From Rhizobium sp. P32RR-XVIII (GTDB lineage Bacteria > Pseudomonadota > Alphaproteobacteria > Rhizobiales > Rhizobiaceae), in assembly GCF_012641395.1 (NCBI RefSeq), contig NZ_JABAIH010000023.1, positions 1 through 56,637 of the forward strand: 56,637 nucleotides of DNA, written 5' to 3'. A program made the position numbers and the translations under genes. Positions 24,737 through 32,504 of the stretch are shown here, piece after piece. Within the stretch, counting starts at the first letter, position 1. Each line of letters begins with the position of its first letter. A model generated the notes under the pieces. The model ran no database searches, was not told the DNA's origin, and worked only from the letters and a program-made list of their open reading frames with translations.

Positions 24737-25651
24737 ATGTCCCAGCCCGCCACCTCGCGATTGCCACGAGATGCCGACTATGTAGCAGACCCTCGCGTTA
24801 CCGCCTCCCACCATAAGATATCGTGGGGTGCGATCTTTGCGGGCGTAATCCTGGCACTTTCCACCCAGTTCCTGCTCAATCTGCTAGGCGTCGGAATTGG
24901 GGCCGCAGTTCTTGATCCTGCAACTTCGGACAATCCCGCAGCGTCAACTTTTTCCATCATCGGCGGGCTCTGGTTTGTCGCCGCTGGGATAGTCGCTGCC
25001 TATATCGGCGGATACGTGTCGAGCCAAGTGTCCGGGCGGCCGGACAAATCTACGGGCGGGTTCCATGGCGTGGCTGCCTGGGGCCTAACGACGCTCGTCG
25101 TGCTTTATCTGCTGACTACCTCGGTTGGCGCTCTTGTCGGGGGTGCCTTCAGCGGTCTGTCGAGTATCGTCGGCGGTGTCGGCCAGACGGCCGCATCGGT
25201 GGCATCAACGGCTGCCCCGTCAATTGCCGCCTCCACCGACCCAATGGGCAACATCGAGCGGCAAATTCGTGATGCCAGCGGTGGAAACGACCCACGAGCA
25301 CTTCAGAATGCGGCCATGGCGGCAATGCGGGCTGTCGTGACTGGCGATCAGTCCAAGATCGACGAAGCTAAAACCAGGGCCGCAGACGCCCTCGCCAAGG
25401 CACAAAACATCCCTGTCGACCAGGCGAGAGCTAAGGTCGACGAATACCAGAAAAGCTATTCGGACTCCGTGGACGAAGCAAAGCGGCAGGCATTGGACGC
25501 TGCTCAGACAACGGCAACCGTCGTTTCACGAGGCGCACTACTTGGCTTCGTGGCGCTAGTTCTAGGAGCACTCGCCGGTTGGTTCGGAGGCGTCGCAGGC
25601 ATCGTACGCTCGACGGCGGTCCAGCAGCATCCCGTAGCAAGAAATCCCTAA
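24737..25651 (+). CDS. PhnA-like multipass membrane protein
   Basis: A 304-residue inner-membrane protein of the kind annotated PhnA-like in rhizobia. The N-terminal soluble stretch is followed by KISWGAIFAGVILALSTQFL (about residues 27-46), a second helix IGGLWFVAAGIVAAYIGGYV, a third after FHGVAAWGLTTLVVLYLLT, a long Ala-rich amphipathic region (about 170-260) probably forming a coiled coil, and a final helix LLGFVALVLGALAGWFGGVA. The ATG at 24737 has AAAGGAAA nearby and gives the best N-terminus. It lies 21 bp before a YciE-type gene; the pair may be a small stress operon. The name does not imply phosphonate metabolism. Confidence 0.82.
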   Translation: MSQPATSRLPRDADYVADPRVTASHHKISWGAIFAGVILALSTQFLLNLLGVGIGAAVLDPATSDNPAASTFSIIGGLWFVAAGIVAAYIGGYVSSQVSGRPDKSTGGFHGVAAWGLTTLVVLYLLTTSVGALVGGAFSGLSSIVGGVGQTAASVASTAAPSIAASTDPMGNIERQIRDASGGNDPRALQNAAMAAMRAVVTGDQSKIDEAKTRAADALAKAQNIPVDQARAKVDEYQKSYSDSVDEAKRQALDAAQTTATVVSRGALLGFVALVLGALAGWFGGVAGIVRSTAVQQHPVARNP

Positions 25652-25672
25652 TTCTAATAAAGGAACACGAAT

Positions 25673-26164
25673 ATGGCACCCTCAAAACACCTGAACGACC
25701 TCCTCTATGAAACCATGAAGGACATTTACTTCGCCGAGAAGCAAATCCTCAACGCTCTCCCTAAGATGGCTGATGCGGCGCAGTCCCCGGACCTCAAGGT
25801 GGCCTTCGAGACACATCGCGACCAAACCGAGGATCATGTTCAACGGCTGGAGCAAGCCTTTGAATTGATCGGAAAGCCTGCCGAGCAAAAGACCTGCAAC
25901 GCCATCCTTGGCATCATTGCTGAAGGCAAGGAAGTGATGGAGGAGTTGGATGGAACCGACGCACTGGACCCTGGCCTCCTGGCTGGCGCACAAGCCGTCG
26001 AGCATTACGAGATCAGTCGATATGGCACGATGGTAACCTGGGCGAAGACACTTGGCCTCGATGAAGTGGCGGAGCTGCTTGCTCAGACCCTCGACGAGGA
26101 GGAGGAAACAGACCAATTGCTTTCTCAAATTGCCGAAACGACAGTGAATGCGGCCGCGGCATAA
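25673..26164 (+). CDS. YciE/YciF-type ferritin-like protein (DUF892)
   Basis: A 163-residue four-helix bundle protein of the DUF892 family. Motifs are LLYETMKDIYFAEKQILNAL (residues 10-29), FETHRDQTEDHVQRLEQAFE and VEHYEISRYGTMVTWA, which supply the Glu and His residues of a ferritin-like di-iron site. Members are stress-induced cytosolic proteins that may bind iron or form cage-like assemblies. AAGGA lies 9 nt upstream of the ATG. It follows the PhnA-like membrane gene by 21 bp in the same direction. The length is normal and no damage is seen. Confidence 0.9.
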   Translation: MAPSKHLNDLLYETMKDIYFAEKQILNALPKMADAAQSPDLKVAFETHRDQTEDHVQRLEQAFELIGKPAEQKTCNAILGIIAEGKEVMEELDGTDALDPGLLAGAQAVEHYEISRYGTMVTWAKTLGLDEVAELLAQTLDEEEETDQLLSQIAETTVNAAAA

Positions 26165-26355
26165 TCAGCGCGGGCCGCGTCGAAAGGCCCGGCCTCGCAC
26201 CACCAGACATCGAAATGGAGGTAAGGAAGAAGTCCACCCCGCCGATCGAGGCTGAGCAACGAGATGAACGACGTCCCCTTTCGCTGAATTCGACCGTTGA
26301 TCGCCATCATCGACGAGCCAAGGACGACTTGGCGGCGGCGTTCGAACAACGATGG

Positions 26356-26610
26356 CTAAACGACAACATTCGCTGGTCCGGCCTCGTCCTCGATCGTGAT
26401 GAACATGACACCCTTCGCGCTGCCAGGCTTCTGCCTGACAAGCACAAGGCCCGCTGCCATCATCCAGCGGCCGTCCCGAGCATTCATGGCCTCTGCGCAG
26501 GTGACGATGTGGCGCTCCGACAAATCCTTCCTCAAGAAAGCAATCGGATGCTCGCGAAGCGTCAGACCGAGATGACCGTACGGTTTCATCCGACCATCCG
26601 GCTTTTGGCA
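26356..26610 (-). pseudogene. dnaE2: C-terminal (OB-fold) fragment of DnaE2
   Basis: The frame reads GHLGLTLREHPIAFLRKDLS, then RHIVTCAEAMNARDGRWMMA and AGLVLVRQKPGSAKGVMFIT, ending EDEAGPANVVV. This is the OB-fold region near the C-terminus of DnaE2 (GLSL--HP--FLR----R-I-T). Both flanks are lost, and a second frame overlaps the beginning. In a normal leftward gene this part would lie to the left of the piece at 24166-24500, not to its right, so the gene has been broken and rearranged. An IstA N-terminal fragment begins 26 bp to its right. Confidence 0.8.
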
Positions 26611-26636
26611 GCGGATGGAGTCGGGAGTTGAGGAGA

Positions 26637-26705
26637 GTGGACACCATTGCCCGCGTTCGACGAGCCTTCCATGTTCAAGGCTGGTCGGTGAAGAAGATCA
26701 CCCGT
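26637..26705 (+). pseudogene. istA: N-terminal fragment of IS21-family IstA
   Basis: From GTG 26637 (GAGGAGA just upstream) the frame reads DTIARVRRAFHVQGWSVKKI followed by TR, the helix-turn-helix start of IS21 transposases (VETIARVRRAY-V-GKSIKEIAR). Similarity ends after about 23 codons, when the sequence passes into unrelated DNA. The central part of a similar istA lies at 1276-1705, so these may be halves of related elements. It cannot encode a working protein. Confidence 0.65.
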
Positions 26706-26767
26706 CTTGATGTCGGGCAAACTTGTCACAACGATTGCGGAGGACGGCTAAACGCTGGTTATACCGG

Positions 26768-27307
26768 TTGATTGTTTTCTTGGATTTTGAGGCCTCATCT
26801 CTCAGTAAGAAAAGCTTCCCCATTGAAGTGGCGTGGGTCTTTGAAAACGGCCAATCGCGATCGGCGCTGATCCGCCCTGCCCCAGACTGGACGGACTGGT
26901 CGCCTGAGGCCGAAGCTATCCATGGCATTCCACGCCGACGCCTTCTGGATGAAGGTCTGTCTGTCGGCATCATTGCGACCGAGATGATCGATGCACTGAG
27001 CGGACACAAGCTCTATGCCAGCGCACCGTGCTGGGATGGAAAATGGCTGAGTGCGCTTCTCAGGGCGGCGGGATATCAACGACATGCCCTCCGGCTTGCC
27101 CGGTCAGAGGAAGCTTTTTTCGATTCCGCGCGTATGGCCGCCGGAGCCAAACTTACGGACGCGGAAATTTCGGCGTTGGTCGCAACGATCCTCCTGAAGA
27201 CCGAACCCGTTGTCCTCGCGCACCGTGCCCTGCCAGATGCCGTGCTCGAATTGGGACGGTGGAGGTCGATCCGAGCTATCGGCGGTGTCCCGACAGGCAA
27301 AATCTGA
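26768..27307 (+). CDS. DnaQ-like 3'-5' exonuclease-fold protein
   Basis: A 179-residue protein with the RNase H-like exonuclease fold. IVFLDFEASSLSKKSFPIEV at the N-terminus carries the DxE pair of the ExoI motif; EAEAIHGIPRRRL lies where ExoI/ExoII spacing expects it, and LYASAPCWDGKWLSALLR matches the ExoII region with its Asp. The ExoIII motif (HRALPDAVLELGRW) gives HxxxxD, so all catalytic residues seem present. I start at TTG 26768 so that the protein begins at MIVFLDFEAS as its relatives do; an earlier TTG at 26723 adds 15 unsupported residues. Its substrate, RNA or DNA, is unknown. Confidence 0.72.
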   Translation: MIVFLDFEASSLSKKSFPIEVAWVFENGQSRSALIRPAPDWTDWSPEAEAIHGIPRRRLLDEGLSVGIIATEMIDALSGHKLYASAPCWDGKWLSALLRAAGYQRHALRLARSEEAFFDSARMAAGAKLTDAEISALVATILLKTEPVVLAHRALPDAVLELGRWRSIRAIGGVPTGKI

Positions 27308-27490
27308 GAGCGATTGTTGCCTGCTCCGCCGGTCTCTTCGGCGAACCCTGCCGAGCCGCCCGAGATCAGTCAACAGTCATCAAGGTTCGTGAGCTACTCC
27401 GTCTTGCTGATGGGAGCATTGAAGCGGCCTAAGGCCACGCTGAGTGACTGCGGTCGCTGAATTTTTGGGGTTCTACGAGAACGCTGCTCG

Positions 27491-27739
27491 TCAATGCTTT
27501 GAAGAAGACGTTGGCGCGTTGATCCTCATGGAATTTTTGCCAATAAATTTTGTGATCAACAGCGTCGATAGCTCCTCCTGAGTTCGATGCCCTTGGTTGA
27601 ATAACTCAACTGCGGTGTTGCAGAGCAACTGTGAAGCCTGTTCATTCGGCGTCATTCGATAGTGGCGGTACCAAGCCTGGACAGCGCTTGACACGATCCT
27701 CAAGTCGCTCTCTCTCACCGATACACTTAGATCGATCAT
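27491..27739 (-). CDS. Small protein of unknown function
   Basis: An 82-residue soluble protein, not recognised. It has a strong AAGGAGG ribosome site 5-6 nt before the ATG at 27739, good evidence that it is real. The sequence MIDLSVSVRESDLRIVSSAV is followed by AWYRHYRMTPNEQASQLLCN, and it is predicted mostly helical with a basic C-terminus. It stands alone on the minus strand next to a long decayed region. A regulator or toxin-antitoxin component is possible but not supported. Confidence 0.6.
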   Translation of the reverse strand: MIDLSVSVRESDLRIVSSAVQAWYRHYRMTPNEQASQLLCNTAVELFNQGHRTQEELSTLLITKFIGKNSMRINAPTSSSKH

Positions 27740-28356
27740 CTCATCCTCCTTATTTAGCCACTCCTACTTCACGCTACTGAAGTAGTGAGCTTCATCAATG
27801 ACGAACAATCGTGTGCGTTTCCGTGAAGTCCCGCATCCTGTTCTGACAAGATCGCACCGCTCTTAGCTGGCGATCAGCCGAACCCAAGAAGTTTCACGAG
27901 AAGAGGACTGGGTTCAAATAAAGGCGGAGCCCCCATCCCGGCACAGCGACAACGGTGGACGTGAGATACCGTCTTATTCGGCAGCTGCTAGATAAAAGCT
28001 TGTTTGTGAGGAAGAGGCCAAAGCATGTCCCCTGGCTTCGACCTTTGTGATCAGCTGATAGAATTCGTCCTCTGCTTTAACATCCGGTTATTGAAGACCG
28101 ATAGCATCAGAGAAGTCACTTTGCTCAGCCAGACCCAAGATTAAAGGGCTTACCCGGCGTGACATATCTGCCAGTCGCGCCGCGTCGATATATGAACGGT
28201 GCCTTCATCAAGCTAGCTTGGCGGGGATGTCCTCGGCGGGTTTGCGCCAAGAGTGGTCATCAGCAGGCCGATCGGGGCGCATGACTCGTTTCGACCCGTT
28301 GCGGACCGTGGCTCAGTTACCAACAATAATGGCCTGCCAGAAGGATTCTCTAACCG
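27740..28356. other. Decayed stretch; scraps of unidentified leftward frames
   Basis: No intact gene. On the minus strand RLFVIDEAHYFSSVK (ending near 27776) looks like the Walker B segment of an AAA ATPase, possibly of a transposition helper. Further right, DAARLADMSRRVSPLILGLA, an in-frame stop and then DEFYQLITKVEARGHALA (27980-28195) form a frame that was once coding. Neither can be assigned to a family with confidence. Confidence 0.35.
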
Positions 28357-28476
28357 ATGAATTATCTAGCTACGAAAATCCGCATGACCTGTGATGAAAC
28401 GACAGTCCGAGCGTGGGCCGCCTACATGATCGAGCATCTCGAAGAGGTCTCCGTAGCTCTGCGGAATGAGAACTGA
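28357..28476 (+). CDS. Very small protein of unknown function
   Basis: A 39-residue frame, MNYLATKIRMTCDETTVRAW then AAYMIEHLEEVSVALRNEN, with an acidic amphipathic helix in its C-terminal half. It has no clear ribosome site, and may be the remains of a longer gene. Its composition looks more protein-like than the surrounding frames. No family is recognised. Confidence 0.3.
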   Translation: MNYLATKIRMTCDETTVRAWAAYMIEHLEEVSVALRNEN

Positions 28477-28821
28477 GGCATGAAATGTGGTTTATCGGCA
28501 GGGATTGTTCGCTGTTCATCGTGGGGGTTATGGACGTTGACGATCACCCACCTCACAAGCAGTGGCAGCCAAGTCAGAACTATCGGTAGACGAAGTACAC
28601 AAGAATTTCAAAGCGCACTGGGACAAGGGCAGCGCCGAAAGGCTCAGCATTGATCTAGCCAGAAGTCCTCGATTAGATGATTGCGAACTCCTTTTCGAGG
28701 CGTATGCCTGACGCCCGCTTCTGTGCGAGGTCCGCTTGGGGCCGATAGTGTTGAAAAACTCGGGGTTGCCTGCACCGCAAATCACTGATTCACCTCTAAT
28801 ATCTGAAGTGGAGCGAAGCAG

Positions 28822-28980
28822 ATGCTGGGACCGAGGCAAGTCGATCAGGCCGCATTGTTTTACGAATATCTCCATCGAGGGCCACATCCCCATATGCTTC
28901 GCTCGATCGACCGTTTTGGCGACCGGTCGGCGGTTCGAGGAGAGCTGATGAGTTTCGCTAGACGCCGGAACATTCGATAG
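28822..28980 (+). pseudogene. N-terminal fragment of an IS1182-family transposase
   Basis: The frame MLGPRQVDQAALFYEYLHRG followed by MLRSIDRFGDRSAVRGEL is the N-terminal segment of IS1182 (IS5-like group) transposases, which begin MLGPRQ-AQ-ALFYEF-LE--VP--HLLRSIDRFVDLS. A short internal change (LHRGPHPH) and the stop at 28978 end it after 52 residues. GTTGAAAAACTCGGG just upstream (28749-28763) is of the kind found near ends of such elements. The catalytic part is absent. Confidence 0.65.
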
Positions 28981-29199
28981 ACTAGGCGGTTTATTATTTG
29001 GGATCGCTGATTGTTTCGCCCCTTCCTTGCCCTTGGAAGGCCGCGCGATCCTCTGGATCAGACTGCCCCGTTTTTTTTTGGCCTACCCTTGCCGAGCACC
29101 GGAACATTGCGGAACTCAGCTTGTTATAGACGTAGGCCACGCGGCCATCTTTCTCATCGTGATGCCCGCTGGTTCCAAGTGCCGCAGGGGCTGCCCTGC

Positions 29200-29260
29200 G
29201 GTATTAGGTGCGACAGGGCTCGCTTTGTGAACTCTTTGACAAGCCCTAGTCGTACCACTT
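29200..29260 (+). repeat. Repeated hairpin, copy 1
   Basis: GGTGCGACAGGGCT (29207-29220) pairs with AGCCCTAGTCGTACC (29242-29256) with a single bulged base, leaving a loop of about 21 nt. The left arm shares the 13-mer GCGACAGGGCTCG (29210-29222) with copy 2 at 29561. Flanks on both sides are also similar between the two copies, so this is a dispersed structured repeat rather than chance. Confidence 0.6.
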
Positions 29261-29550
29261 TCGATCTTGTCTCCCGCGTGGTAGAGTTGCCCAAGGTTGG
29301 GCAGGCCTTCGATGATCCAAGAACGGGTATTTTCAATACCGATGGAGAATGGCGACGTGGCAATATGCCAGCGAAGTTTGCCGACGTGTGATCGGCCCGC
29401 AGTTCGAGCCTTTCTTGCTCTAACGAGCTCTCAGCGTAATCCCAATTGATTATTGACGAGCAGGCGTTGCCTGCGTTTTAGTTTTAGCCGCTGTAGCCCC
29501 CAAGCACAGCATTCAACCCCACGGCAACCCTTCAGGTTCAAACTGCCTAC

Positions 29551-29615
29551 GCCGTGGTATGCGACAGGGCTCGCCATTTTTGAACCTTTTGGACGAGCCC
29601 TGGTCGTGCCAGTCT
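29551..29615 (+). repeat. Repeated hairpin, copy 2
   Basis: GCGACAGGGCTCG (29561-29573) pairs with CGAGCCCTGGTCGTGCC (29594-29610), again with one bulged base. The loop, CCATTTTTGAACCTTTTGGA, resembles the loop of copy 1 (TTTGTGAACTCTTTGAC). The copies are in direct orientation 351 bp apart. Confidence 0.6.
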
Positions 29616-29850
29616 TCTCACGACGCACGTGTGGAGCGGACAATGAGAGACCGAGGAGATCCTTCGGGGAGCAGAGGGAGCCAATTTGGCCCGTATGGCT
29701 ACTACTGACGGCCGGCGCGATCGGAATGGCTTTGAGTATCGTCATCGATTTCCAATCCTTTCGGGGCTATTCGACTGAACTTGAGGCGGGCTGTTGACAG
29801 AACCGCGGCGGCTCTGTCCGCATTACAGCGGCATACTCGCACTCTCAACT

Positions 29851-29880
29851 CGCCCCGGCCGCGCGCTGGGGCGCTTTTTT
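29851..29880 (+). terminator. Intrinsic terminator
   Basis: CGCCCC (29851-29856) pairs with GGGGCG (29868-29873) around an 11-nt GC-rich loop and is followed by C and six T. This is a textbook Rho-independent terminator for rightward transcription. No intact gene ends just before it, so it may be the surviving end of a lost transcription unit. Confidence 0.6.
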
Positions 29881-29963
29881 GGCTTTGCCTCGTGCTGGTG
29901 CCGCGCGGTCCCCGTCTGTTTGCCGCCAGTTCCATGCTGTAGGCTCTGAGGAACACCTATAGC

Positions 29964-30128
29964 ATGGGCAACAAGGGCTCGCGAGACCATCAATATGCTT
30001 GGCCGGAAACACCGACCGGCCCTGATCTCGTTGACATCTGGTCGGATGTGCTCACCCGCCCGATCGTCTATGGCGGCGATGATCTCACAGGCTTCGAGCA
30101 GAACCTCGCGGCAATCATGCCGAAATAG
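29964..30128 (+). CDS. Short unidentified frame, possibly phage-derived
   Basis: A 54-residue acidic frame (MGNKGSRDHQYAWPETPTGP, DLVDIWSDVLTRPIVYGGDD) directly before the capsid remnant. It has no clear ribosome site. It ends in the stop at 30126-30128, immediately followed by another ATG frame. I do not recognise it; position suggests phage origin. Confidence 0.3.
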   Translation: MGNKGSRDHQYAWPETPTGPDLVDIWSDVLTRPIVYGGDDLTGFEQNLAAIMPK

Positions 30129-30326
30129 ATGGCTTACGAGATGCGGCTGATGGCTGACAGCTATGTCAGCGACGCCGTGGTTCCGGAACGGAGCGATGCC
30201 GAGCGGCTACCGCTATCCTTGGCCGCCCGCTCCATACCTACCGCGCTTTTGCCGAGGCAATCGCCGAGCGCGATGCAGCTTGCAGGCAAGGGCGTGTTCG
30301 GCCCTCCACGCGATCGCGCGGAAGCC

Positions 30327-30546
30327 AGCATGTTCTTCGCCCGCTCGGCTATTGCTCTTGCGACCCGCGCTCCGGCTCTTCCGGCACAAGGCAATATGGC
30401 GGCCGACCGCATCATCATCACCGATCCGCTCTCCGGTCTTCCTGCGAGGTCTCGCTTTACGAGCAGTATCGCCAGATCCAGTACGACATCGCAGCGGCCT
30501 GGGGCTGCGCAGTGATCAAGAAAACATCGGTCTGCTGCTCGGCTGA
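30327..30546 (+). pseudogene. C-terminal remnant of a P22-type phage major capsid protein
   Basis: One frame reads MFFARSAIALATRAPALPAQ, GNMAADRIIITDPLSGLP; after a frameshift the next frame continues EVSLYEQYRQIQYDIAAAWG and the C-terminus ends ENIGLLLG in yet another frame. Capsid proteins of the P22 coat family share the pattern F--DAFALATRP-A-P--G, then DP-SGL-FEV--Y-----V-YEVA-AWG and IALLLG. Two frameshifts and the missing N-terminal part show that it is dead. It suggests an old prophage in this region. Confidence 0.5.
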
Positions 30547-30812
30547 CCGGCCTGAACAACCGGCCGGGGCTTCGACCTTGGCCTCATTCGCTGCGACGGC
30601 TAGGTTGCGATGCGCGCGTAGGTTTGCAAGCCAACCGCCATTCACTTGCGCCGATCTATCAAGTGGATCATAATTTGACCGTGAGATTGGCGGTAGGCAG
30701 GCGGTGGTTACGGTTCACGACCGCCCGATCGTTTGAAGGCTGACACACGCGGATATCCTGACTGCCCCCCAACCGCAATCCGGGACAAGTTGCATCGATG
30801 GGAGGATCAATC

Positions 30813-31430
30813 ATGAAGCCGCGATTCCTCAGCGCGCGCCGTATAAGCGTACTTATGTTCTCACTGTGTGCTTTTGGGCTGATGACGTCAGCCCCGTCGT
30901 CCGAAGAAAGCAAGTTCTTAGTCAAGCCGGTGGTTGAAAAAAAGGTGAAGGATCTGCCTTCCGGACCGTTGTACTGGCGGCTGGAGAATTTCCCGACACT
31001 GAAGCAAGCCCAGGCCGCCGCTGGCCCGACCTCGCTTGCCGCGGAAGTTGCGGACAAGATCTGGCTGTTCACGCTCGGATCCAAGGATGGGTCCACAGCA
31101 GGCGGAACCAAGGTCGTCGAAATTGGCCCCCTTCCGCCGATCAGCGCGAATGAATATTTGCTGCGCGTCAATCGCGCCGGTGGAGCGCCCGGCACCAAGA
31201 CAGCAATCCATACGCATCCGGGATCAGAGGCATTCTACGTGCTGGCCGGCAAGCTCGGTCAGAAAACGCCCCACGGCGTGACCTATACTGAAGCCGGCAT
31301 GACTAGGACCGGACACGGGCCCGACACGCCGATGGAGGTGTTCAACGCCGGCACAACCGATCTCGATGAGTTGGCCATCTTCGTGGTGGACGCCAATCGG
31401 CCGTTCTCGTCGCCGGCCAAGCTCGACTAG
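30813..31430 (+). CDS. Secreted cupin-domain protein
   Basis: A 205-residue protein with an N-terminal export signal (RRISVLMFSLCAFGLMTSAP, residues 11-30) and a beta-barrel cupin domain. NEYLLRVNRAGGAPGTKTAI and HTHPGSEAFYVLAGKL give cupin motif 1 (HxH....E), and GHGPDTPMEVFNAG gives motif 2 with its His. It probably binds a metal in the periplasm. The start at ATG 30813 is set by GGGAGG 8 nt upstream. The gene stands alone between decayed segments and looks intact. Substrate and reaction are unknown. Confidence 0.82.
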   Translation: MKPRFLSARRISVLMFSLCAFGLMTSAPSSEESKFLVKPVVEKKVKDLPSGPLYWRLENFPTLKQAQAAAGPTSLAAEVADKIWLFTLGSKDGSTAGGTKVVEIGPLPPISANEYLLRVNRAGGAPGTKTAIHTHPGSEAFYVLAGKLGQKTPHGVTYTEAGMTRTGHGPDTPMEVFNAGTTDLDELAIFVVDANRPFSSPAKLD

Positions 31431-31850
31431 AGGGAGTGGCGTTCCCAGTGGCATCTCGGCAACCAGACTGGTGGGGGTTTCGATAACGTCCCAGCCGGGC
31501 AGCAAATCGCGCGTCAGTTTTATCTGTTGGTGCTCATCGGGTTATCGCAGTCTTGGATGATTTGTTCCAAGCGAAAGTGCCGCTGCGGGCGAGACCTGAA
31601 AGCGCTGGATGCGCGCTCTTCCCCGTCATAATGCGGTGGCAAGCACTGAGATGGGAAAGGCCCGCCTGGGGAGAGGCGGGCCAGTTATCGGGCTCGGGAG
31701 GGGGAGGAAGAGCCCACGCACCAACCGAGGTGCGATTGCCTATGAGGGGGCATCCACAGAAGAGCATTTTTGTACCTGCCAAGAAAGAGATGCATTCGCA
31801 TCGGGCGAGCTATCCACTCGTATACCCTTCCATCCAACAGGAGAACGAAC
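31431..31850. other. Spacer, no gene seen
   Basis: Frames in this stretch are short and lack ribosome sites or family resemblance. AGGCCCGCCTGGGGAGAGGCGGGCC at about 31658-31682 forms a strong GC hairpin (GGCCCGCC pairing with GGCGGGCC) without a U-tract; it may be a transcription end or part of a lost IS. It lies 230 bp after the cupin gene. Confidence 0.4.
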
Positions 31851-31965
31851 ATGGAAACGATGAAGGTCAAGCCGTGGTCCAACCATCAAGGCGATCATGT
31901 GCTGATCAACAAGGCGGATTTCGATCCGGAGATCCATGGTAAGCTGGTCGAGATCACCCGCACCG
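31851..31965 (+). pseudogene. N-terminal piece of an unidentified small protein
   Basis: From ATG 31851 (AGGAGA 8 nt upstream) the frame reads METMKVKPWSNHQGDHVLIN then KADFDPEIHGKLVE. This looks like the true start of a small soluble protein with a good ribosome site. Within about 38 codons it runs into sequence that matches IS66 TnpC in the same frame, so the gene has been cut by an IS66 fragment and its C-terminus lost. Family not recognised. Confidence 0.45.
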
Positions 31966-32152
31966 GTCCCGCCCCAATTGCGGAGAAAGGCGTGAAGCGG
32001 ATCGGGGAACTTTATCATCGAGGCCGAGTTGCGCGGTTTCGACCCCGAAGCTCGCCCATCTGGAAGGCAAGCGCGATCAACACCGCTGATCGCCGATATG
32101 CAAACCTGGCTCACCCATCGCCGTGCTCGCGTCGCTGCCAAATCTCCGCTTC
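31966..32152 (+). pseudogene. Fragment of an IS66-family transposase (TnpC)
   Basis: The frame continues APIAEKGVKRIGELYH and, after a one-codon frameshift, EAELRGFDPEARPSGRQARS and TPLIADMQTWL...AAKSPL. IS66 TnpC proteins share this order: PIA--A--RI--LYAIE-EIRG---EER---RQ--S-PL---L--WL----A--S-KSPL. Only about 60 residues from the C-terminal third remain. The fragment replaces the end of the small gene at 31851 and has no terminal repeats here. Confidence 0.7.
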
Positions 32153-32504
32153 TGCCTCGCCACATAAGCTCGCACTGGATACCACTAAGCCCGGATTCTG
32201 GCACCCATAAGTGTGGACTGAGGGTCGCTACCGAGCGGCCCCTGCAGCGGAGTCGCACAAGGATTCGGCTTTGCGAATGCTCTGTCCGTCAGCGAAGATC
32301 AATCCTGATCGCAATTGATTCGAATCCTCGCAAGAGGCCTGACTCGCGCAGTCTGACCGGGGTCAAACGCGCCGCACACACAAGAAGTGTCCGCGGGCAG
32401 AAATCACTCATCTGCGGACTTCTAAAATTTTGCCACGGTGCCGTTCGAAGATCGGCGGCTTATGATCCAAAGCGGGTCCTGGTGAAACCTACTCGCTTTT
32501 CCGG
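32153..32504. other. Spacer, no gene seen
   Basis: No frame has a ribosome site or family resemblance. ATTGATTCGAATCCT near 32312-32326 partly resembles an FNR/FixK box (eight of ten positions), but nothing downstream would be controlled by it. The stretch lies between IS66 debris and the end of the aioA fragment. Confidence 0.4.

Larger units (their letters stand above)
28981..29850. other. Stretch without a recognisable gene, containing a pair of repeated hairpins
   Basis: Frames at 29011-29391 and 29453-29797 have no ribosome sites and no family resemblance. The only organised feature is the pair of homologous stem-loops at 29200-29260 and 29551-29615, listed separately. The region may be residue of a prophage or of non-coding IS or intergenic-element DNA. 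Confidence 0.4.

Noticed and set aside
28528..28893. A 121-codon leftward frame across the IS1182 fragment
   Set aside because: Antisense to the recognisable IS1182 N-terminus, with Ser/Arg-rich composition and no ribosome site.
32312..32326. FNR-like sequence ATTGATTCGAATCCT
   Set aside because: Two mismatches to the consensus and no gene positioned to be controlled by it.
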